Of a stretch of DNA of 13,344 nucleotides, positions 1 through 6,507 are shown in pieces. The first letter of the stretch is position 1. Each line of letters opens with the position of its first letter. The stretch is taken from positions 1-13,344 of the forward strand of contig JAIPBB010000131.1 of NCBI GenBank assembly GCA_021739805.1, given 5' to 3'. A model generated the notes under the pieces. That model was given only the letters and a program-made list of their open reading frames with translations, searched no databases and was not told the DNA's origin. Both the position numbers and the translations under genes were made by a program. This DNA comes from Saprospiraceae bacterium (GTDB lineage: Bacteria; Bacteroidota; Bacteroidia; Bacteroidales; JAIPBB01).

Positions 1-1112
1 GTTTTAGCAAAGCAAAATCTTAAGGTTTTATTATCTTTTTCATCGCTATAAAAGGGAGATATTGGAATTGATGCAATCCCAAATTCCTTAGTTAATCTTA
101 TTGCAAAATCAACTTCTTTTTCGTCAGAAATAGCACTATAATCCAAAAGTTGAAAATATGTCCCATGGCAAGGAATAATTTTAAATCTTGAGTCTTTAAT
201 CAGCTTTAAAAAGTAATCTCGTTTTTGTTGATAGAATTCGCCAAGCTTTAGGTAATTGTTTTCATCTTTAAGAAATTCAGCAATTGCGTATTGCATTGGA
301 GTATTGCAAGTGAATACAATAAACTGATGAGCTTTACGGAATTCTGCCATTAAATTTTCAGGCGCAAGACAATAGCCCATTTTCCAGCCTGTTGCATGAA
401 AAGTTTTGCCAAATGAAAAAACGGCAAGACTTCTTTCAGCAAGTTTTGGATATTTGCAAACGCTTTCATGTGTTATCCCATCAAAAATTAAATGCTCATA
501 AACTTCGTCGCTCAAAATAATAATGTTTGTATTATTTGTAAGCTTTTCCAACTCTTTCATATCCGAAGATGTTAGAACACTGCCCGAAGGATTATGAGGC
601 GAATTAATTATAATCATCCTGGTGTTATGATTAATCAACATCTTAACTTCGTTCCAATCAATATGATAGTCAGGTGTTTTAAGGTGTGCGTATCTAATTG
701 TTCCACCGTTTAATTTCACAGCAGGAATATAACTGTCATAAGCAGGCTCAAAAATTATAACTTCATCATTTTCTTTCACGAATGCAGTAATCGCCGAAAA
801 TAATGCCTGAGTTGCACCGGCAGTAATATTAATTTCTTTATCGGCATCATACTTTATCCCATAAGTGCGTTCAACTTTTTTTGATATTTCATCTCTAAGT
901 TCTTTAACTCCCTGCATAGGTGAATATTGATTGAAGCCTTTTTGCATGTATTTATTAACCAATTCAATAAGTTCAGATGAAATATCAAAATCAGGAAAAC
1001 CCTGCGAAAGGTTTATTGCTTTGTATTCATTTGCCAACTGTGACATTATTGAGAAAATCGAGATTTTAGTCCCTGGTAGTTTTGATTTTATTTGTGCTTG
1101 ATAATTTTTCAT
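1..1112 (-). CDS. PLP-dependent aminotransferase, methionine/kynurenine aminotransferase-like (3' end cut by window edge)
   Basis: Fold-type I, class I/II aminotransferase that moves an amino group between an amino acid and a 2-oxo acid in the cytoplasm. Reading from ATG at 1112, 370 codons are open to the window edge. Visible marks are the N-terminal LSQGFPDF (35-42), the AGATQA cofactor region (98-103), NSPHNPSG (170-177), SDEVYEH (201-207) with the PLP-ring aspartate D202, the Schiff-base lysine K236 in SFGKT, and the C-terminal substrate-carboxylate arginine R365 in LRFCFAK. The SFGKTFHATGWKMGY block matches the YbdL / kynurenine-oxoglutarate transaminase branch, usually annotated as methionine aminotransferase. 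Members are about 380-390 residues, so only some 10-20 residues are missing beyond position 1. The gene is divergent from pgk and has a TAAATTTG element just upstream. The family call is firm; the exact substrate is inferred. Confidence 0.9.
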   Translation of the reverse strand, partial: MKNYQAQIKSKLPGTKISIFSIMSQLANEYKAINLSQGFPDFDISSELIELVNKYMQKGFNQYSPMQGVKELRDEISKKVERTYGIKYDADKEINITAGATQALFSAITAFVKENDEVIIFEPAYDSYIPAVKLNGGTIRYAHLKTPDYHIDWNEVKMLINHNTRMIIINSPHNPSGSVLTSSDMKELEKLTNNTNIIILSDEVYEHLIFDGITHESVCKYPKLAERSLAVFSFGKTFHATGWKMGYCLAPENLMAEFRKAHQFIVFTCNTPMQYAIAEFLKDENNYLKLGEFYQQKRDYFLKLIKDSRFKIIPCHGTYFQLLDYSAISDEKEVDFAIRLTKEFGIASIPISPFYSDEKDNKTLRFCFAK

Positions 1113-1128
1113 TTGCAAATTTTTGAGA

Positions 1129-1136
1129 CAAATTTA
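1129..1136 (-). promoter_or_regulatory. Candidate Bacteroidota -7 element for the aminotransferase
   Basis: Reading on the minus strand gives TAAATTTG, an exact match to the TAnnTTTG -7 consensus of Bacteroidota, 16 bp before the ATG. The extended form AACTAAATTTG recurs upstream of the small lipoprotein at 7243. No good TTTG sits at the expected -33 position, so support is partial. The implied leader is very short. Confidence 0.3.
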
Positions 1137-1219
1137 GTTAAACAATCAAAAAAAACAGTAAAAAGAAAAAAATAATGATAAATACGTAGTAATAGTTTTT
1201 TATATTTTTATATTTTAGC

Positions 1220-1239
1220 CTGATTAAAATGCTAATCAG
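1220..1239. promoter_or_regulatory. Inverted repeat directly upstream of pgk
   Basis: CTGATTA, a 6-nt loop (AAATGC) and TAATCAG form a perfect 7-bp inverted repeat 17 bp before the pgk start. It could be a 5'-UTR hairpin or an operator. It has no T-run after it and so is not a terminator. The rest of the 144-bp divergent region (1113-1256) is A/T-rich, and no convincing pgk promoter was recognised in it. Confidence 0.3.
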
Positions 1240-1256
1240 TCATTAAATTTTATTAT

Positions 1257-2468
1257 ATGGTAAAGCAAGTAGATCTTCATACGGTTAATAATTTCAACTT
1301 TAAAGGTAAAAGGGTTTTAATAAGGGTGGATTTTAATGTCCCATTAAATCATAACAGACAAATTTCTGATGAAACCCGAATCAGAGAGTCTCTTCCTACA
1401 ATTAAGAAGATTCTAAAAGATGGTGCTTCTATAATTTTAATGTCTCATTTAGGTCGTCCAAAAGGCGGATTTGAATATGATTATTCTTTAACACCAATTG
1501 TTCCTGTGTTATCAAAATTGCTTCATACAAATATTATTTTCAATCGTGATCCTTTTGGAGTAAACACTAAAAAAGTAGTAGCAAAACTTAAACCGGGAGA
1601 AGTTGTTTTACTTGAGAATTTAAGATTTTATCCTGAAGAGGAAAATGGGGATGAAGATTTCGCAAAAGAATTGGCATCTCTTGCAGACATATACGTAAAT
1701 GATGCTTTTGCTACATCTCACAGAAATCATTGCTCAGTTGCAGTTGTCCCAAAATATTTCACAAAAGATAAAAAATATTTTGGTTTATTATTGGCCAATG
1801 AAATTAACAATCTTGAAAAAGTTTTAAATGAAGGCAAATCACCATTTACTGCAATAGTTGGAGGAGCAAAAGTTTCTAATAAAATCACTATAATAAAAAA
1901 CCTGATTCCTAAAGTTGATAATATGATTATTGGTGGCGGAATGGCGTTTACATTTATTAAAGCCTTAGGTGGCAAAGTGGGAACATCTTTAATAGAAGAA
2001 GATAAAATTGGAATTGCAAAAGAAATGGTTCAGGAAATGATGCTTAAAGGTGTAAATTTATATCTTCCAACTGATGCAATGGTGGCTGATGCTTTTTCAA
2101 ATGAAGCAAATATGAAGTGTGTTTCTGCAGATGAAATTCCAAATGGATGGATGGGATTAGATATTGGAAGGAAAAGTTGCCGACGATTTGCCGAGATTAT
2201 CACAAAATCACAAACCATTCTTTGGAACGGGCCTATGGGAGTTTTTGAAATGGCAAACTTCAAGCAAGGAACAAAAGCTGTTGCAATTGCTGTTGCCAGT
2301 GCTACAATAAGTGGCTCATATTCGCTAATTGGTGGTGGAGACTCTGTTGCAGCTATTAATCAATATAATCTTGCCGACCAGCTAAGTTATGTTTCCACAG
2401 GTGGTGGAGCTATGCTTGAATATATCGAAGGAAAAGAATTGCCGGGAGTAAAGGCTTTATTCGATTAA
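1257..2468 (+). CDS. pgk: Phosphoglycerate kinase
   Basis: Cytoplasmic glycolytic/gluconeogenic enzyme (EC 2.7.2.3) interconverting 1,3-bisphosphoglycerate plus ADP with 3-phosphoglycerate plus ATP. It is full length at 403 residues; the family is about 390-420. The N-domain carries RVDFNVPL (23-30) with the 3PG-binding R23, D25 and N27, SHLGRPKG (63-70), R123 in LENLRFYPEE, and NDAFATSHR (148-156). The C-domain carries GGAKVSNK (202-209), the WNGPMGVFE loop (323-331), GGGDSVAA (359-366) and STGGGAMLEYIEGKELPGV near the end, which form the nucleotide site. ATG at 1257 is chosen because it leaves the usual short N-terminal extension before the first beta strand. The gene stands alone and divergent from the aminotransferase. 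No intrinsic terminator follows; the stop is 10 bp from a short-repeat array and the convergent cvpA. Confidence 0.98.
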   Translation: MVKQVDLHTVNNFNFKGKRVLIRVDFNVPLNHNRQISDETRIRESLPTIKKILKDGASIILMSHLGRPKGGFEYDYSLTPIVPVLSKLLHTNIIFNRDPFGVNTKKVVAKLKPGEVVLLENLRFYPEEENGDEDFAKELASLADIYVNDAFATSHRNHCSVAVVPKYFTKDKKYFGLLLANEINNLEKVLNEGKSPFTAIVGGAKVSNKITIIKNLIPKVDNMIIGGGMAFTFIKALGGKVGTSLIEEDKIGIAKEMVQEMMLKGVNLYLPTDAMVADAFSNEANMKCVSADEIPNGWMGLDIGRKSCRRFAEIITKSQTILWNGPMGVFEMANFKQGTKAVAIAVASATISGSYSLIGGGDSVAAINQYNLADQLSYVSTGGGAMLEYIEGKELPGVKALFD

Positions 2469-2478
2469 ATTTATTAAC

Positions 2479-2552
2479 CCTAGGCACTTTAAGTACTCCA
2501 AACTCTAAGCACTTCAAACTCTAGGCACTCCAAACTCCAAACTTTAGGCACT
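2479..2552. repeat. Left low-complexity array of CTAGGCAC / TCCAAACT units
   Basis: This is a degenerate tandem run built mostly of two alternating octamers, CTAGGCAC and TCCAAACT, with variants CTAAGCAC, TTCAAACT and TTAGGCAC. It fills the gap between the convergent pgk and cvpA genes. The inverse complement of the same units lies on the other side of cvpA at 3090-3145. A 15-nt stretch, CAAACTCTAGGCACT at 2515-2529, has a perfect inverted partner at 3110-3124. Confidence 0.85.
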
Positions 2553-2554
2553 AT

Positions 2555-3082
2555 TTAAAACTCAATTTCTTCCTTTTCATCAGGCATAAACTCCTTGATT
2601 TTAGCAATTTTAAGTTTTGGGAATACAGCTGGGGCTACTGATGCAACAGTTTTATAAAGTATTGATTTTTCTTTGGTTTCTTTAGTTAGAAGTATTTCCT
2701 GTTCATCAACTTTATTGATAAAGAAAAGTATTACGCTTAGAATAAAAACTGTTTTCACCAGGCCAAAAACAGCTCCTGCAACTTTATTAAATACTCCAAG
2801 AAGTACAAGGTTTATTATTTTCTCCAATCCCTTGCCAATAAGAATCACTATCGCAATTACAATAAGAAAAGTTAGGGTGAAAGAAGTAAGAGAAAGATAT
2901 TTTTCTCCAATTTCTAAATTGTCGGTAATTAAATCACTAGCAAAATATGAAAAATGAATAGCTGCGTAAATTCCTAAAATTAATGCAACTAAAGTGGCAA
3001 TTTCAATAATAAATCCTTTTGAAAAGCTTTTATATGTGAACCAGATAATTGGAATTATGAGTATAATATCTAGGTAATTCAT
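2555..3082 (-). CDS. CvpA family inner-membrane protein
   Basis: This 175-residue protein matches the CvpA family (colicin V production protein) in size and layout. Four hydrophobic segments lie at about 3-20, 24-48, 63-84 and 100-122. They are followed by a charged cytoplasmic-looking tail that ends acidic (DEKEEIEF). Family-like details are the SKGF turn after the first helix (21-24) and NKVAGAVFGLVKT (99-111) leading into the last helix. The molecular role of CvpA proteins is poorly defined; they are linked to envelope function and, in some bacteria, to colicin V export and biofilm traits. It is on the same strand as mlaE-mlaF but 342 bp further on, behind repeat sequence, so co-transcription is uncertain. 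Inverted copies of a short repeat flank it on both sides. The fold call is good; the function is not known. Confidence 0.8.
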   Translation of the reverse strand: MNYLDIILIIPIIWFTYKSFSKGFIIEIATLVALILGIYAAIHFSYFASDLITDNLEIGEKYLSLTSFTLTFLIVIAIVILIGKGLEKIINLVLLGVFNKVAGAVFGLVKTVFILSVILFFINKVDEQEILLTKETKEKSILYKTVASVAPAVFPKLKIAKIKEFMPDEKEEIEF

Positions 3083-3089
3083 AATTTTA

Positions 3090-3145
3090 AAAGTGCCTAG
3101 AGTGTCTAAAGTGCCTAGAGTTTGGAGTTTAGAGTGTCTAGAGTT
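3090..3145. repeat. Right low-complexity array, inverted relative to 2479-2552
   Basis: Units AGTGCCTAGAGT, GTGTCTAAAGT, GTTTGGAGT and TAGAGTGTCTAGAGTT are the reverse complement of the array left of cvpA. The array begins 8 bp upstream of the cvpA start codon, so it lies in the promoter/leader region of that gene. The 15-nt segment at 3110-3124 pairs perfectly with 2515-2529. Confidence 0.85.
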
Positions 3146-3257
3146 ATTGTTTTTTCATTTAATGTTTTAATATTCATTTAATATCAAATTTTATCCTGTG
3201 AATCTAAGTCAATCCATACGGACAAGCTTCGCTTCGTAAGGATTCATAAAATTATAA

Positions 3258-3269
3258 GCCCGTCTGGGC
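3258..3269. repeat. Short GC-rich hairpin GCCC-GTCT-GGGC
   Basis: A perfect 4-bp GC stem with a 4-nt loop, conspicuous in AT-rich intergenic DNA, touches the first heptamer of the tract that follows. No T-run follows on either strand, so it is not a convincing terminator. The rest of 3146-3257 holds no gene that I can see. Confidence 0.35.
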
Positions 3270-3395
3270 ATCCTGAATCTTGCATCCTGAATCTTGCATC
3301 CTGCATCTTATCATCCTGCATCTTGCATCCTGTATCTTGAATCTTGTATTTTGTATCCTCTATCTTGCATCATGTATCCTGAATCCTGCATCCTG
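3269..3395. repeat. Tandem heptamer tract, consensus NATCYTG, 18 units
   Basis: Eighteen consecutive 7-nt units run from 3269 to 3395: CATCCTG, AATCTTG, CATCCTG, AATCTTG and so on. One extra T at 3311 breaks the phase. Position 1 of the unit varies (C, A or T), ATC is nearly fixed, and YTG closes it; single-base variants are CATCTTA, TATTTTG, TATCCTC and CATCATG. A decayed nineteenth unit (AATCAAC) follows. The tract fills most of the gap between the end of mlaF and the start of cvpA. There are no spacers between units, and the period is not a multiple of three, so it is neither CRISPR nor coding. Confidence 0.9.
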
Positions 3396-3424
3396 AATCA
3401 ACTTTTGACTTCCGACTTAAAACA

Positions 3425-4171
3425 TCACCTTTTAACTCTTCTTAAAATTTCAGTTGCATAAACAAAATCATTTATTTCTTCATTATCAGTATAAAGTACC
3501 TCTTGTTTAGTTCCTTCCCACCATAATTCTCCTTTATAAATAAATGCAATTTTGTCGCCATATTCAATCACAGAGTTCATGTCGTGAGTGTTTATTATGG
3601 TTGTCATTTGGTACTCCTGGGTGATTTCGGAAATTAATTTATCAATAACAACGGCAGTTTTTGGGTCAAGTCCTGAATTAGGCTCATCACAAAATAAATA
3701 TTTTGGATTAAGAGCTATTGCCCTGGCGATTGCGACACGTTTTTTCATTCCTCCACTTAATTCAGCAGGCGATAAATGATTTATATTTTCCAATTCCACT
3801 CTGTTCAGGCAAAAATTCACTCTTTCGATTTTTTCTTCATAGGATTGACTTGTGAAAACAGAAAGTGGGAACATTACATTTTCTTCAACATTTAAAGAAT
3901 CAAATAGTGCAGAACCTTGAAAAAGCATTCCAATTTCTTTCCTGATTTCCTTTCGTTTTTTTAATGTCATATCAGAAAAGTTCCTGTCATCGTAAAAAAC
4001 AGCACCACTATCAACTTCGAACAATCCAACCAGGCATTTCATAAGAACAGTTTTCCCTGAGCCACTTTGTCCAATAATTAAATTTGTAATGCCTTTCTGG
4101 AATTCAACACTAACATTCTTTAACACCTCATGTTCTCCGAATGATTTTGATATGTTTTCAACTTTAATCAT
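3425..4171 (-). CDS. MlaF-like ABC transporter ATP-binding protein
   Basis: Cytoplasmic ATPase subunit of an Mla/MCE-type lipid transporter. Its 248 residues are a single nucleotide-binding domain: Walker A GQSGSGKT (34-41, K40), a Q-loop at about Q85 in LFQGSALF (83-90), the ABC signature LSGGMKKR (138-145), Walker B LFCDEP (159-164) with catalytic E163, the D-loop SGLDP, and the H-loop histidine H196 in NTHD. The early FQGSALFDSLNVEENV stretch and the GGMKKR signature are typical of MlaF (YrbF) rather than of sugar or peptide importers. The start codon overlaps the stop of the upstream permease by 4 bp (ATGA), which indicates translational coupling and a two-gene transporter unit. No MCE-domain (MlaD) gene follows in this window. 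Confidence 0.92.
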   Translation of the reverse strand: MIKVENISKSFGEHEVLKNVSVEFQKGITNLIIGQSGSGKTVLMKCLVGLFEVDSGAVFYDDRNFSDMTLKKRKEIRKEIGMLFQGSALFDSLNVEENVMFPLSVFTSQSYEEKIERVNFCLNRVELENINHLSPAELSGGMKKRVAIARAIALNPKYLFCDEPNSGLDPKTAVVIDKLISEITQEYQMTTIINTHDMNSVIEYGDKIAFIYKGELWWEGTKQEVLYTDNEEINDFVYATEILRRVKR

Positions 4172-4908
4172 CCAAGAAGTAATTGAGTTAATATTAAATC
4201 GAAAAGAATAATAAGAATGCTGCTATAGACAACTGCTTTTGTGCTTGACGCACCGACTTCAAGTGCACCACCTTTTGTAAAGTAGCCATGATAACCCGAA
4301 ACTGAAGTAATTATAAAGGCAAAAGTTGCCGTTTTAAACAATGCATAAAAAATCTCGTAAGGAATAAACCAATACTGAAGCCCGTAAATATAAGTTTCGG
4401 TTGTAACAGAATTTCCTAAAATTGAAGCTAACCAACCACCTAAAAGCCCAAGAAACATACTTATAGAAATTAATATCGGGTTTATAAATACACAAGCAAT
4501 TATTTTGGGAGCTAATAGATAGTTTGGTGCATTAATCCCCATAACATCCAAAGCATCTATTTGTTCAGTAACTCTCATTGTTCCAATTTCTGAAGAAATT
4601 CGGGAGCCAACTTTACCGGCAAGAATCAGGCTGACAATTGTTGGTGAAAATTCTAAAACTATTGATTGGCGAGTAGTAAATCCAACAGTATATAAAGGTA
4701 TCCAGGGACTATCAATATTATAAGCTGTTTGTATTGCAACCACAGCACCCATAAATACCGAAATTATTGCAACTATTCCTAAAGAATCAATACCAAGGTA
4801 TTCAATTTCGGATAAGATTCTTTTATACATTATGCTTCGCTTTTCAGCCTTGCCGAAAACCTGTTTTAATAAAAGAAAATATCGTCCAAGATGAAATAGA
4901 ATATTCAT
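4168..4908 (-). CDS. MlaE-like ABC transporter permease (YrbE family)
   Basis: Inner-membrane permease partner of the ATPase at 3425-4171, 246 residues. The MlaE family signature SEIGTMRVTEQIDAL lies at 106-120. In this family that segment is part of the cytoplasmic coupling region that contacts the ATPase. Hydrophobic segments fall at about 42-62, 85-100, 130-165, 185-205 and 225-245. The conserved C-terminal GALEVGASSTKAVV (214-227) is present. In characterised systems MlaE and MlaF work with an MCE protein (MlaD) to move phospholipids between the inner and outer membranes. ATG at 4908 places the start at the family's usual N-terminal amphipathic segment. A degraded copy of this start and of about 80 bp upstream is found at 7005-7113. 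Confidence 0.92.
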   Translation of the reverse strand: MNILFHLGRYFLLLKQVFGKAEKRSIMYKRILSEIEYLGIDSLGIVAIISVFMGAVVAIQTAYNIDSPWIPLYTVGFTTRQSIVLEFSPTIVSLILAGKVGSRISSEIGTMRVTEQIDALDVMGINAPNYLLAPKIIACVFINPILISISMFLGLLGGWLASILGNSVTTETYIYGLQYWFIPYEIFYALFKTATFAFIITSVSGYHGYFTKGGALEVGASSTKAVVYSSILIILFDLILTQLLLG

Positions 4909-4918
4909 TAAACAAAAG

Positions 4919-4990
4919 ATTTTTGCTAAATTAATTAATATTTAAAAATCAGGGGCAAAAAAATATCTCTATTTTCATTTTGCAATAAAC
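4919..4990. repeat. Repeat A, copy 1: mlaE upstream region
   Basis: The DNA immediately upstream of mlaE aligns with 7037-7113. Both have GCTAAATTAA next to the start codon and end in TATTTTCATTTTGCAATAAA or a one-base variant of it. The similarity continues into the mlaE coding start on one side. A further 20-bp part (AAATATTTCTATTTTCATTT) occurs a third time at 7182-7201. The block probably contains the mlaE promoter. A -7-like TAATTTAG, reading on the minus strand, is kept in both long copies, but the spacing to any -33 is poor. Confidence 0.7.
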
Positions 4991-5032
4991 AACAACTAAA
5001 CCTAACATCATTTGAAAAGCTATTTGGTTTGG

Positions 5033-5146
5033 ATTGTAGTAGATAAATTATTATTCGTGAATTCGTGGCAATTTTTTACTCAATTAAATTTGAGAAAAAG
5101 ATATTAGTGAGGAAAATGGTAGTTAATTAAGTTTGCAGATTTTTAT
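5033..5146. repeat. Repeat B, copy 1, left of the toxin-antitoxin pair
   Basis: The sequence starts ATTGTAGTAGAT, contains GTGAATTCGTGGCAATTTTT and AATTTGAGA, and ends near TTTGCAGATTTTTA. It aligns along its length, with small gaps, to 5973-6080 on the other side of vapBC. An internally deleted copy lies at 7116-7167. All three are in the same orientation. No open reading frame is conserved in it. The remainder of the 410-bp gap 4909-5318 contains repeat A, a 42-bp unique spacer (4991-5032) and the vapB promoter region. Confidence 0.8.
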
Positions 5147-5185
5147 TTTTTATCAATAATGTTTTAAATAAGCTGTATATTTTCG

Positions 5186-5219
5186 TATTTTTGTAGCAAT
5201 CTTCTTGTATGTAGCAATC
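5186..5219 (+). promoter_or_regulatory. Candidate vapBC promoter with paired GTAGCAATC operator-like repeats
   Basis: TATTTTTG at 5186-5193 matches the Bacteroidota -7 consensus exactly. Directly over the expected transcription start are two identical 9-mers, GTAGCAATC, at 5193-5201 and 5211-5219, 18 bp apart from start to start. An inverted relative (TTGCTATT) lies at 5273-5280. Such repeats at the start site suit autoregulation by the antitoxin or the complex. The -33 element is not clear. The leader to the vapB ATG would be about 120 nt. Confidence 0.35.
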
Positions 5220-5318
5220 AAATAGTTTAAAACTTAACAAAGAAGGTAAGTGTCTGATTGAAAATTTTATTGTTGCTATTAATACAAAATGTAAAGTTCA
5301 AAATTTAGCTTTGTAATT

Positions 5319-5528
5319 ATGGAACAATTAATTCTTAACATAAAGGACAGCAGTAAATTATCTTTTCTGATGCAACTTATTAAACAACTTGATTTTGTGG
5401 AAGTAGTGAAAGTAAAAAAGAAAAAGGCTTCCGCAAAATATGATTTTTTCAGCTCTGCCGGATTGTGGGCTGACAGGGAAGTAAATGCTAAAGAACTTAG
5501 AAAACAGGCATGGGACAGGACAAAATAG
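5319..5528 (+). CDS. vapB: VapB-type antitoxin
   Basis: Small antitoxin of 69 residues paired with the PIN-domain toxin downstream. The N-terminal half, with MEQLILNIKDSSKLSFLMQL at its start, looks like a compact alpha/beta segment. A basic patch follows (KVKKKK, 31-36). The C-terminal half FFSSAGLWADREVNAKEL (43-60), ending KQAWDRTK, is the kind of extended tail that wraps a PIN toxin. The same FF-SAGLW-R-(I/V)-AKELR pattern is one I associate with Bacteroidota antitoxins next to VapC. Its reading frame ends inside vapC with a 19-bp overlap, typical of coupled toxin-antitoxin pairs. No canonical ribbon-helix-helix or AbrB motif is obvious, so the DNA-binding mode is unclear. It probably neutralises the toxin and represses its own operon. 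Confidence 0.75.
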   Translation: MEQLILNIKDSSKLSFLMQLIKQLDFVEVVKVKKKKASAKYDFFSSAGLWADREVNAKELRKQAWDRTK

Positions 5529-5902
5529 TGCTTTGCGACACCGATGTTATAATTGAGTTTTACCGCAACAACCCTGTTATCATTTCGGAACTTAAAGCAA
5601 TCAAGCAACAAAATATTGCTATTAGTACCATTACAGCCGGTGAACTTATTTACGGTGCGTTAAATAAGAAGGAACTTAACCAGATTTATAAAGACCTTAA
5701 AAACCTTAACGTTCTTGTTATTGACAAAAAGACCTGTGATACATTCCTTAACATTATGGGCAAATATGTTTTGAGCCACAAACTGGCTTTGCCGGACGGT
5801 TTTATTGCTGCCTCTGCACTAACTCACGATATTGAACTTTACACATTGAACATTAAGGATTACAGGTTTATTGATGGTTTAAAGTTTTATAAAAAAGCTT
5901 AA
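5510..5902 (+). CDS. vapC: VapC-type PIN-domain ribonuclease toxin
   Basis: This 130-residue PIN domain is the toxin of a type II toxin-antitoxin system and is predicted to be a Mg2+-dependent endoribonuclease. The acidic active-site set is visible: D10 (and D12) in CDTDVIIEF, E45 in TAGELIYGA, D96 in LPDGFIAASAL, and D117 (with N114) in LNIKDYRFI. Length and order fit VapC proteins, which cut tRNA or rRNA sites to halt translation; the target here is unknown. ATG at 5510 lies inside the end of vapB, giving coupled translation. All catalytic residues are intact, so the toxin should be active. The pair is isolated from other genes by repeat B copies on both sides, which suggests it moved in as a unit. 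Confidence 0.88.
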   Translation: MGQDKIVLCDTDVIIEFYRNNPVIISELKAIKQQNIAISTITAGELIYGALNKKELNQIYKDLKNLNVLVIDKKTCDTFLNIMGKYVLSHKLALPDGFIAASALTHDIELYTLNIKDYRFIDGLKFYKKA

Positions 5903-5905
5903 AGT

Positions 5906-5934
5906 AAAAAGCCGAGGAAAATCCGTAGCTTTTT
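5906..5934 (+). terminator. Weak candidate terminator after vapC
   Basis: AAAAAGC (5906-5912) can pair with GCTTTTT (5928-5934). Inside, a 3x3 mismatch is followed by GGA/TCC. The T-run is the 3' arm itself, so the hairpin is AT-rich and of modest strength. Its position a few bases after the vapC stop supports the call. Confidence 0.35.
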
Positions 5935-5972
5935 CATAAAGCAAATTTCTATTGGCTAAGTCAGTAAAGTTA

Positions 5973-6080
5973 ATTGTAATAGATTTATTTTTATTTGTGA
6001 ATTCGTGGCAATTTTTTCACTCTATTGAATTTGAGAGACAAGATTAGTTAGGAAGATGGAGGTTTATTAGCAGATTTTCA
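5973..6080. repeat. Repeat B, copy 2, right of the toxin-antitoxin pair
   Basis: ATTGTAATAGAT, GTGAATTCGTGGCAATTTTT, GAATTTGAGA and a terminal GCAGATTTT align with 5033-5146 in the same orientation, with a few short gaps. It lies between the convergent ends of vapC and the PKD lipoprotein gene. Confidence 0.8.
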
Positions 6081-6102
6081 ATATGCTCTTAGTAATATTG
6101 CT

Positions 6103-6399
6103 TTATTGTCCCACAGTTATAGTAACAGTTTTTTCATCTGATCTTAATCCTTTTGATGCAAAAAGATCAATGATATATTGTCCTGCGTCTTCATAAGTAT
6201 GTTTGGGATTCTTGTCACTACTTATATTCATATCTCCCAGATTCCATGAATAACTTTTAGCATTTATTGATAAATTGGTAAACTGCACTTCTTCACCTGC
6301 TTTAGGATTTTTTGGAGACCATGTAAAATCTGCTTCCGGTTTTTTTCCGCAGCTTTGCAGAACAAAACAAACAAAACCTAATATTATTAATGTTCTCAT
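6103..6399 (-). CDS. Small PKD-domain lipoprotein
   Basis: This is a 98-residue predicted lipoprotein. A short hydrophobic signal (residues 3-14) ends in the lipobox LQSC, with C17 as the lipidated residue. The mature part is a single PKD-type beta-sandwich: PEADFTWSPKNPKAGEEVQF, then SYSWNLGDMNISSDKNPKHTY with the GD of the usual W-x-FGDG core altered to NLGDM, then DAGQYIIDLF and a final strand TVTITVG. PKD domains generally mediate protein or glycan contacts on the cell surface. No enzyme domain is attached, so its role is unknown. It follows the lipoprotein gene at 6508 on the same strand after a 108-bp gap (6400-6507) with no clear promoter, so the two may be co-transcribed. Confidence 0.75.
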   Translation of the reverse strand: MRTLIILGFVCFVLQSCGKKPEADFTWSPKNPKAGEEVQFTNLSINAKSYSWNLGDMNISSDKNPKHTYEDAGQYIIDLFASKGLRSDEKTVTITVGQ

Positions 6400-6507
6400 A
6401 ACCTATTAAGGATAAGTAAAGTGAAATTATTTTGTTTTAAAACTTCTAAGTCATTTTTCGGCATTTTCTTAATTCCTTTATAAGTCTTTAATTAAACATC
6501 AACTATT

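Noticed and set aside
1727..2263. Open frames on the minus strand inside pgk
   Set aside because: They oppose a full-length conserved enzyme and show no domain; the pgk frame explains the coding signal.
2673..2957. 94-codon plus-strand open frame inside cvpA
   Set aside because: It is antisense to a well-supported membrane protein gene, has a basic low-quality composition and no recognisable motif; it is a shadow frame.
3269..3395. Possible CRISPR array
   Set aside because: The units are 7 nt and directly adjacent with no spacers, and no cas genes are present.
5306..5313. TAGCTTTG as a second vapB -7 element
   Set aside because: It would place the transcript start on the start codon, with no -33 at a suitable distance.
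5279..5611. 110-codon minus-strand open frame across vapB and the vapC start
   Set aside because: It is antisense to two genes with good family matches and has no own domain or signal.
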